Assembly: GCA_031278835.1 (NCBI GenBank)
Contig: JAITJP010000022.1
Coordinates: forward strand, 1-8,248
Direction of reading: 5' to 3'
Length of the DNA stretch: 8,248 nucleotides
DNA from: Deltaproteobacteria bacterium
Lineage (GTDB): Bacteria; Desulfobacterota; Desulfarculia; Adiutricales; Adiutricaceae
Position numbers and translations under genes: made by a program. The notes under the pieces were generated by a model. The model was not told where the DNA came from and did no database searches. It saw only the letters and a list, made by a program, of their open reading frames with translations. Below, piece after piece: positions 5,154-8,248 of the stretch. Position 1 is the first letter of the stretch. Each line of letters starts with the position of its first letter.

Positions 5154-6431
5154 TTATTCTTTGTTAAAATCTTCGCTGGTGACTACCACGATGCCTCGGG
5201 GGGTAACCGAGAAGCGGCGGCGATCTTCTTTGGGGTCAAAGCCGATGGTGGTTTTGGCTGGAATTTTAACGTTGTCAGCGATGATGGCCTTTTTGATCTT
5301 GCAAAAACGGCCAATGTCCACGTTTTCCATGATGACCGATTCGTCGACTTCGGCCCCCCGGTGAACGGAAACGTTGTAGGACAAAACGCTGTTTCTGACC
5401 GAACCGCCGCCAATGACGCAGCCATGGGAAACCAGGGAATCCCGGGCCAGCCCGTGCAGCAAGCTGCCGTCGGCTTCGGTTACCGAGAGGGTTTTTACTG
5501 GTGGAAATTGACGCTGGTAGGTGCGCATGGGCCAGCGGACCCCGTAGAGATTAAAATAAGGGGTCAGGCCGGTTAGATCCATGTTGGCGTTCCAGTAGGC
5601 GTCAAGGTTACCGACGTCTCGCCAGTAGCCGGAATCGGGGGCTTCCTCAACCGGCCGCTCGGCCCGGCTACCGCCCTCGTCGGTAAAAAAGACCACTTCC
5701 TGGATCTTGTTTTCCCGGCGGTAGGGGTAGGCCATGACCTTGTGGGTCTTAAGGATACTGGGCAGGATGTCTTTGCCAAAATCCGGCCGGTCGTCGGACT
5801 TTAACAAATCGACCAGAACCGAGGCTGAAAAAATATAAATGCCCATGGAGGCCAGGCAGAGATCCGGGTGACCGGGGATGGTGGCCGGGTTTTCCGGTTT
5901 TTCCTGAAAACCGGTTACCTGGAATTGGTCGTTGACTTGGAGAACCCCGTATTCCCTGGCCACGCTCTTGTCGGTTTCGATGACGGCGATGGTGACGTCG
6001 GCTTTTTGCTCCTCGTGGTAGCGCTTAAAGCTGGCGTAGTTCATCTTGTAAACGTGATCGGCTGACAGGATGAGCAAATGGGTGGGTTTCTCGGCCTCGA
6101 TCATCTCAAGGTTTTGACGAATGGAGTCGGCCGTGCCTTCATACCACTTGTCCCCGGACATCATTTGCGGCGGGACGATGCGCAGAAAGTGGCCCAGGGG
6201 TTGGCTAAAAATGTTCCAGCCCGACTCGATATGTTGGATTAGGGTTTGGGATTTGTACTGCGGCAAGACGACGATCTTGTAGACCTCGGAGTTAATGCAA
6301 TTGGAAAGGGACAGATCGGCCAAAAGGTAGATGCCCCCAAAGGGAATGGCCGGTTTGGATCGGGACTTAGTCAACGGCATCAGGCGTTCACCCTTGCCGC
6401 CGGCCATGATCAAGGCAATGACGTTTTTCAT
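5154..6431 (-). CDS. glgC: glucose-1-phosphate adenylyltransferase (ADP-glucose pyrophosphorylase)
   Basis: GlgC makes ADP-glucose from ATP and glucose-1-phosphate, the committed step of bacterial glycogen synthesis, and is normally a cytoplasmic homotetramer. The 425-residue length is typical. Family motifs run in order: the nucleotide loop GGKGERLMPLT (11-21), SKPAIPFGG (25-33), WYEGTADSIRQN (96-107), ILSADHVYKMNY with catalytic-type D125, GFQEKP with K178 (E. coli K195), LASMGIYIF, DFGKDILP, GYWRDVGNLDAYW (268-280), then the C-terminal left-handed beta-helix ending RRFSVTPRGIVVV. Oddity: the normally conserved GG(K/N)(Y/F)RxxD segment reads GGIYLLAD, so the arginine matching E. coli R52, part of the AMP site, is L36. 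In addition, E. coli K39 and H46 align with S23 and P30. Allosteric control may differ. The ATG at 6431 has a modest GGG seven bases upstream. An intrinsic terminator follows directly, so glgC appears to end its transcription unit. No other glycogen gene is in the window. Confidence 0.96.
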   Translation of the reverse strand: MKNVIALIMAGGKGERLMPLTKSRSKPAIPFGGIYLLADLSLSNCINSEVYKIVVLPQYKSQTLIQHIESGWNIFSQPLGHFLRIVPPQMMSGDKWYEGTADSIRQNLEMIEAEKPTHLLILSADHVYKMNYASFKRYHEEQKADVTIAVIETDKSVAREYGVLQVNDQFQVTGFQEKPENPATIPGHPDLCLASMGIYIFSASVLVDLLKSDDRPDFGKDILPSILKTHKVMAYPYRRENKIQEVVFFTDEGGSRAERPVEEAPDSGYWRDVGNLDAYWNANMDLTGLTPYFNLYGVRWPMRTYQRQFPPVKTLSVTEADGSLLHGLARDSLVSHGCVIGGGSVRNSVLSYNVSVHRGAEVDESVIMENVDIGRFCKIKKAIIADNVKIPAKTTIGFDPKEDRRRFSVTPRGIVVVTSEDFNKE

Positions 6432-6449
6432 GTTTACACCCTAATTAAT

Positions 6450-6459
6450 CGCTTAAGCG
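6450..6459. promoter_or_regulatory. 10-bp perfect palindrome CGCTTAAGCG just upstream of glgC
   Basis: CGCTTAAGCG is its own reverse complement and lies 18 bases upstream of the glgC ATG. Its position between the presumed promoter region and the start codon would suit a repressor site. It may also be chance, since TTAA-centred words are common in this sequence. Confidence 0.3.
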
Positions 6460-6515
6460 CGCCAATAAAACTTCAAAAACGTTCGATCGGTTTGGATTGA
6501 CAAGGCCTTTTTGCC

Positions 6516-6550
6516 CCAGAGCAAAATTTTTTGGAAAAATTTTGACCTGG
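6516..6550. repeat. long AT inverted repeat upstream of glgC
   Basis: CAAAATTTTT (6522-6531) and AAAAATTTTG (6535-6544) form a perfect 10-bp inverted repeat around TGG. Beyond a two-base mismatch on each side, CCAG (6516-6519) and CTGG (6547-6550) extend the symmetry. It sits about 90-115 bp upstream of the glgC start. It could be an operator or an A-tract bend, or an RNA hairpin in the leader. There is no direct indication of which. Confidence 0.6.
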
Positions 6551-6577
6551 GTCTAATAAGCCTTCTGGCCAGCCAGG

Positions 6578-6771
6578 AGGGCCCCAGCCCCAAAAGCCTC
6601 ATAAAGGCCCCCAGGAGCCCCGGACAGCCTCGGCCCCTATTTATACCCCAATCCGGTCAGCAAAGGCCTCCAGGGGCCGAATTTGACCGTTTAAAAGGCC
6701 TTTTTCGGAAGGCTTAGAGATGGGTTTTGAGGGCGCCCCACTGGGAGGCCCCTCAAAGCGGGCTGGGCCCT
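6578..6771 (-). other. structured region with pairing ends; candidate ncRNA, mRNA leader or decayed MITE-like element
   Basis: The ends are complementary: 6760-6771 pairs with 6578-6590 over 12 bp with one bulged base, enclosing about 194 nt. Inside, read on the minus strand, there is a strong hairpin at 6757-6726 (TTTGAGGG/CCCTCAAA plus GCCTC/GGGGC with loop CCAGT and one bulge). There is also a hairpin at 6689-6654 (CGGTCA/TGACCG with inner GGCC/GGCC), and a shorter GCCTT/AAGGC stem between these two. Two near-identical 15-mers (6605-6619 and 6664-6678, 13 of 15 matching) are direct repeats. I see no match to tmRNA, RNase P RNA, SRP RNA, tRNA, T-box or riboswitch signatures I know. The branched layout does not suit rod-like 6S RNA. 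The strand is chosen only because the neighbouring genes are on minus. Confidence 0.35.
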
Positions 6772-6965
6772 AAAGTCTTTAGTATTTTTTTTATTTTTTT
6801 TATTTAATTGCGGATATTTAACTATTTTTAGGCTTAAATAAACTAATTCTGGTTAGTTAAAGGCTTAGGGTAAAACTAAAATAGCTGAGCTGACTTTAGG
6901 CGCCGATTAATTAAGTAATTTAAACTAGCCATTCTATTAATTATATGGTGATTAAAACTAAAAAT

Positions 6966-7403
6966 CTATAAATCATGTTTAATTAATGACATGAGTCTTA
7001 AAGTTTCTTCTTCTTGCCTTTGATCTTCCAGGGGGCTTATTTCATGATCAAAACCAATTAAATGTAATAAGCCATGAATCATGTAAAAATGCAAGAGGTA
7101 ACCCAAATCAACTTGAAATTTTTTTGATTGCTTGATTAAAGTCTCAATTGACAGGACCAGATCGCCCAAATAGTTGGGAAAGCCCAGGGCCAGCTCGGTA
7201 TTGGAAAAAGCCAATACGTTGGTGGCCGAATTTTTGCCCCTAAATTGCTTGTTAAGGGCCTTAATTTCTCGATCGTCAGTAAAAAGCACGGTCAGGCTTT
7301 GATCGGCCAAAGCCAGTTCCTTTAAAACTTTTCCCAGGCGCCTTTTGATTTTAAGGGCCTTTATTTCCACTAAATCGCTTCGGGAGATCAGCCGTACGGT
7401 CAT
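6966..7403 (-). CDS. ybeY: YbeY endoribonuclease / rRNA maturation factor
   Basis: YbeY is a zinc-dependent single-strand endoribonuclease acting in 16S rRNA 3'-end maturation and ribosome quality control in the cytoplasm. The protein has 145 residues, close to the usual 150-155. The diagnostic H-x3-H-x5-H zinc motif is present as HGLLHLIGFDH (H110, H114, H120). Upstream, FRGKNSATNVLAFS matches the family's FRGKxxxTDVLSFP, and YLGDLVLS matches the LGDI(V/I)IS strand. The ATG at 7403 is preceded by AAAAGG six bases upstream on the minus strand, so the start is well supported. The stop is TAG. It lies 127 bp after the pgpH-like gene and is probably co-transcribed with it. The 3' half is visibly more AT-rich (TTA and AAA codons) than neighbouring genes. 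No GC-hairpin terminator is seen right after the stop. Confidence 0.95.
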   Translation of the reverse strand: MTVRLISRSDLVEIKALKIKRRLGKVLKELALADQSLTVLFTDDREIKALNKQFRGKNSATNVLAFSNTELALGFPNYLGDLVLSIETLIKQSKKFQVDLGYLLHFYMIHGLLHLIGFDHEISPLEDQRQEEETLRLMSLIKHDL

Positions 7404-7471
7404 TAAAGGCCTTTTCCTGTGTCTTTTTTTAAAAAAAGTCTTTTAAATAAGTTTTTATGACTTACCCATAA

Positions 7472-7534
7472 CCCCTTAAAACCCCTTAAGAGCCCCTTAA
7501 GCTCCCCTTAATGACCCCATTAATGGCCCTTTAA
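7472..7534. repeat. degenerate 11-bp tandem repeat, core CCCCTTAA
   Basis: The core CCCCTTAA occurs at 7472, 7482, 7493 and 7504, followed by the variants CCCCATTAA at 7515 and CCCTTTAA at 7527. Spacings are 10, 11, 11, 11 and about 12 bases, close to one turn of the helix. The last unit overlaps the TAA stop of the pgpH-like gene. Read on the minus strand, each unit is TTAAGGGG, which resembles a ribosome-binding sequence, but no start codon follows at a useful distance. The role is unknown: protein-binding sites in phase on one face of the DNA, or simple slippage expansion. Confidence 0.7.
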
Positions 7535-8248
7535 TGGGTGACCCGTTTGCCGCTCTCTGAGGTCAATTGGCCGTAAATGACTTTACTTCTGGCCGCCTGA
7601 TCGCTTTGGGCGGCCTTGTCGGTCATGGGGTAAGCGATGCGGTGATGGTAGATGCCCACCAAGATGTTGTTAAAAACCCTGATGGTTTCGGTGACGTCTT
7701 TGAGGACCAGTTCCGAGGCGTCCAGCTGGCCGTCGTCAAAGACCCGGTTGACCAAAGTCCTGACCAGTTCTTGAATTTTATTGGGCGTGGGTTCGGTTAG
7801 GGATCTGGTGGCCGCTTCGCAGATGTCGGCCAACATGACCAAACCAGCTTCCTTACTGGTGGGCTTGGGTCCGGGATAGCGAAAATCGCTCTCATTGATG
7901 GGCGCGGCGTTTTGGCCGCGGTTTTCTTTGGCCTTATGGTAAAAATAAGTCATCAGGCTGGTGCCATGGTGCTGTTCGACGATGTCGATGACCGCCTTGG
8001 GCAGATTGTCTTTGCGGGCCATCTCGGCCCCTTCCTTGACGTGGCCGACCAAGACCAAGGCCGACATGGTTGGGGTCAAGGTTTCGTGTTTGTTTTCGCC
8101 CAACTGGTTTTCGATGAAATAAAGGGGCTTACTGATCTTGCCAATGTCGTGGTAGTAGGCCCCAACCCGGGCCAGGTGTGGATTGGCGTTAATGGCCTCG
8201 GCGGCCGCCTCGACCATGCTACCGACTATGACCGAATGATGATAGGTG
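7531..8248 (-). CDS. pgpH: 7TM-HD (HDIG) cyclic di-AMP phosphodiesterase, C-terminal part, partial at right edge
   Basis: This is the cytoplasmic HD-domain end of a PgpH/YqfF-type membrane phosphodiesterase, a family known to hydrolyse c-di-AMP. The frame is open to the right edge. The in-window ATG at 8217 is not the start, because the codons before it read TYHHSVIVGS, the conserved opening of the HD domain. Counting from the edge, metal-site residues are the TYHHS histidine (3 or 4), H33-D34 in YYHDIGKISK, H69 in VGHVKEGAEMA, H93-H94 in EQHHGTS, and the Asp of MLADICEAATRSL. About 238 residues are present. The 7TM and extracellular parts of the usual 700-800 residue protein must lie outside the window. 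The gene ends with TAA at 7531-7533, followed by ybeY in the same direction. The order pgpH-ybeY, often after phoH, is a known conserved arrangement. The domain assignment is firm. That c-di-AMP is the substrate is inferred from the family. Confidence 0.93.
   Translation of the reverse strand, partial: TYHHSVIVGSMVEAAAEAINANPHLARVGAYYHDIGKISKPLYFIENQLGENKHETLTPTMSALVLVGHVKEGAEMARKDNLPKAVIDIVEQHHGTSLMTYFYHKAKENRGQNAAPINESDFRYPGPKPTSKEAGLVMLADICEAATRSLTEPTPNKIQELVRTLVNRVFDDGQLDASELVLKDVTETIRVFNNILVGIYHHRIAYPMTDKAAQSDQAARSKVIYGQLTSESGKRVTH

Larger units (their letters stand above)
6432..6965. other. 534-bp gene-free region between ybeY and glgC
   Basis: No convincing protein is seen on either strand. 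The region has two halves. From about 6775 to 6965 it is very AT-rich (T8-A-T7 runs, TTAATTAA words) with a small inverted repeat AACTAA/TTAGTT at 6841-6858 and a TATAAT on the minus strand (6945-6940) that lacks a good -35. From about 6545 to 6771 it is GC-rich and dense in hairpins. The last 110 bp before glgC contain an AT inverted repeat (6516-6550) and a palindrome (6450-6459). A promoter for glgC should lie here, but I could not identify a convincing one. Confidence 0.6.

Noticed and set aside
6654..6689. tRNA-like T-arm or riboswitch (GGTCAAATTC)
   Set aside because: No acceptor stem, no anticodon arm and no matching conserved bases could be found around it.
6511..6717. 68-codon plus-strand reading frame in the ybeY-glgC gap
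   Set aside because: It runs through the hairpin-rich region, has a composition driven by GGCC/CCAGG words, and shows no recognisable protein features.
6578..6771. 6S RNA, tmRNA, SRP RNA or RNase P RNA
   Set aside because: Length and paired ends first suggested 6S RNA, but the inside is a set of separate hairpins, not a rod with a central bubble, and none of the conserved signatures of the other RNAs is present.
6940..6971. TATAAT on the minus strand as a glgC promoter
   Set aside because: The -10 is perfect, but no reasonable -35 is found at 16-18 bp, the DNA is so AT-rich that such hits are expected, and it lies over 500 bp from glgC.
7472..7534. CRISPR array
   Set aside because: The units are about 11 bp with no spacers of 25-40 bp, so it is a simple degenerate tandem repeat.
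8215..8217. ATG at 8217 as the start of the HD-domain gene
   Set aside because: The codons upstream are in frame to the edge and read TYHHSVIVGS, a conserved part of the HD domain, so the gene starts outside the window.

Overview
The window is a stretch of bacterial chromosome in which every supported gene lies on the minus strand, so the gene order is read from the right edge to the left. Gene content suggests a Gram-negative bacterium: a GlgC-type ADP-glucose pyrophosphorylase, proteins with Sec signal peptides, and the pgpH-ybeY gene pair. Sequence style (MltD-like protein, GlgC, LemA/M48) is compatible with Desulfobacterota (former Deltaproteobacteria), but this is an inference from protein flavour, not a phylogenetic result. 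Coding DNA is moderately GC-rich and full of GGCC. The intergenic DNA is AT-rich with symmetrical A-tract/T-tract palindromes.

Right part (about 6966-8248): the 3' end of a 7TM-HD (PgpH/YqfF type) cyclic dinucleotide phosphodiesterase gene runs in from the right edge and is followed by ybeY (rRNA maturation endonuclease). The 127-bp gap between them holds a degenerate tandem repeat with an 11-bp period.

Middle (about 4786-6965): a gene-free 534-bp region separates ybeY from glgC. It has an AT-rich half and a GC-rich, hairpin-dense half whose ends can pair over about 194 nt. glgC ends at a strong intrinsic terminator (5106-5151). Beyond it is a textbook sigma-70 promoter (TTGACA, 18 bp, TATAAT; 5010 to 4981) that should start a new transcription unit.

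Left part (1-4785): that promoter reads into five co-directional genes that all look destined for the cell envelope: a secreted ankyrin-repeat protein, a secreted MltD-like lytic transglycosylase homologue that has lost its catalytic glutamate, two tandem LemA paralogues, and an M48 (HtpX-like) membrane metalloprotease. The M48 reading frame is interrupted by an in-frame TAA at 71-73. The recognisable C-terminal part of the family (FSTHPSVADRVWEL) continues in the same frame to the left edge, so the gene is either broken by a nonsense change or read through.

The points most worth a second look are the in-frame stop in the M48 gene, the catalytically dead transglycosylase inside an ankyrin/LemA/M48 cluster, two mutually exclusive hairpins between the ankyrin and transglycosylase-like genes, and the structured region upstream of glgC.
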